Shown here: piece by piece, positions 63,180 through 64,000 of the stretch
How the letters are laid out: each line of letters starts with the position of its first letter
Numbering within the stretch: the first letter of the stretch is position 1
Source of the DNA: Simmondsia chinensis
Lineage: Eukaryota > Streptophyta > Magnoliopsida > Caryophyllales > Simmondsiaceae
Assembly: GCA_018398585.1 (NCBI GenBank)
Contig: JAGTTD010000010.1
Coordinates: 20,706,005-20,770,004 of the forward strand
Direction: 5' to 3'
DNA length: 64,000 nt
The notes under the pieces: generated by a model
Told to the model about the DNA's origin: nothing
What the model saw: only the letters and a program-made list of their open reading frames with translations
The model's database searches: none
Program-made: the position numbers and the translations under genes

Positions 63180-64000
63180 TGTTGGAATAAGTGTTCAGGA
63201 AAACCCAATTAGTTAGTTCTAAATATTAAATAAATAAAATTATTTTATTTATTTATTGTTAGATTATATTTTACGAGTGAAACATGAGTGATTATTTTTT
63301 CTAAAACGTTCCATGAGATAGACGTTGTCCTAGATGACGTGTCATGTTGAGTTAAAGTGGTTAATAAGATTGATCACGGAAAGACTTAGATCAAACTAGT
63401 GACATGTTGTCAAAGTATGTTTGTAGTCGGTGATAAGTTTGGACAACATGTCTGATAAGACTATAATATAATACTTTTGATGACTTGTCTCAATCATGTG
63501 GATAGGGATCCAATAGTATTATGTTGATGTTTTCAATAAGATTTGAACACTGAGCAAGACCACCTGAATTAGTTGTTTCTTCACTAATATTAGAAATAAT
63601 TAATTCTATAAGACGATAACTCTAAATTCGGAAAATGGTATGAACTCGTGCATGGAATGTTAATTGCTTTGCCCAAAATGATAGGTTAAAATTGAATAGC
63701 TAGGATCTTATGTCGTCGGGAAATTGCATAAAATGTGGTGGGAATAGATATTTTACTTGGTATCCACAACGAAAGATGTCATGCTAGTTAATTCGCAAAT
63801 ATAAGAACATACTCTAGAATCTTTGGCTAGAGTATTCCATATGTTTGACATTTGGAATTAATGTGGAAATTGTTTATGTATTATGAATTGTTCGAGAAGG
63901 GTGAGTCGGGAACTACGGTGATAGAGGTGAGGAAAATAACGATAGCAGTTGGGGTTGCTTTTGCTTATGGATATCTAATAGAGGGGTTAATTATTGCAGT
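63180..64000 (+). mobile_element. Copia-type 3' LTR, plus orientation, cut by the window end
   Basis: It starts TGTTGGAATAAGTG after a polypurine tract and aligns in reverse with 58819-60631. At least 821 bp are present and the 3' end lies outside the window. Together with the minus-strand copy it forms a divergent LTR pair. Confidence 0.82.

Overview
The window is intergenic DNA from a flowering-plant nuclear genome, probably a dicot. It is A+T rich and consists almost entirely of nested, decayed transposable elements. I found no intact host gene, rRNA, tRNA or CRISPR array. The plant assignment rests on LTR retrotransposons primed by tRNA-iMet or tRNA-Asp, an Athila-type gag, a Tat-type pol with an extra RNase H, chromodomain integrases, a CACTA (En/Spm) transposon with tnpD/tnpA-like genes, a plant L1-type LINE, a hAT element and Copia debris.

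Layout. (1) About 1-40175: M1, an old minus-strand Ty3/gypsy element of the Tat lineage. It runs from an antisense accessory ORF and integrase on the left to gag on the right. It is split by two solo LTRs in the integrase (1074-1475, TSD CAAGC; 1883-2222, TSD CAAAC), a full-length Athila-like element (2902-10761, TSD CATAC), a full-length chromovirus C1 (15847-21674, TSD TCATC) and a 17-kb CACTA element (21699-38727, TSD TTT). The CACTA element in turn contains a short gag-only retroelement R1 (26176-29639, TSD ATTTG), a solo LTR (32699-33134, TSD GTTTC) and a second pol-less element R2 (33728-37744). R2 carries open reading frames I cannot identify. (2) About 40176-42052: part of a long LTR (copy A) and the right end of a second CACTA element with a striking palindromic subterminal array. 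(3) 42053-50281: M2, a second Tat fragment on the same strand. It is broken by a 1.5-kb solo LTR (42963-44500, TSD GGATG) and by chromovirus C2 (from 44774), which is cut short where a 5'-truncated LINE (about 47166-50155) begins. (4) 50282-55719: chromovirus E3 on the minus strand, whose 5' LTR is interrupted by a hAT element (about 55715-57830). (5) 57831-64000: Copia-type remains. Two copies of one LTR lie in opposite orientation, with a polyprotein fragment and a large inverted repeat between them.

How the parts relate. Every coding region seen belongs to an element, and nearly all are broken by stops, frameshifts or lost catalytic residues. C1, C2, R1, R2 and the minus-strand solo LTR at 1883 share an LTR design: a TGTTAYGA-like start, TGGCGCCA and/or TTTTGGCGGGAA motifs, a TCTCATC-rich pyrimidine tail and, where internal sequence survives, a tRNA-iMet primer site. 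The GGCGGGAA motif resembles an E2F site. R1 and R2 keep gag and part of the protease but have lost reverse transcriptase and integrase, so any movement would have needed enzymes from an autonomous relative. Boundaries given with target-site duplications are solid. Lineage names come from motif recognition by eye, without a database search.
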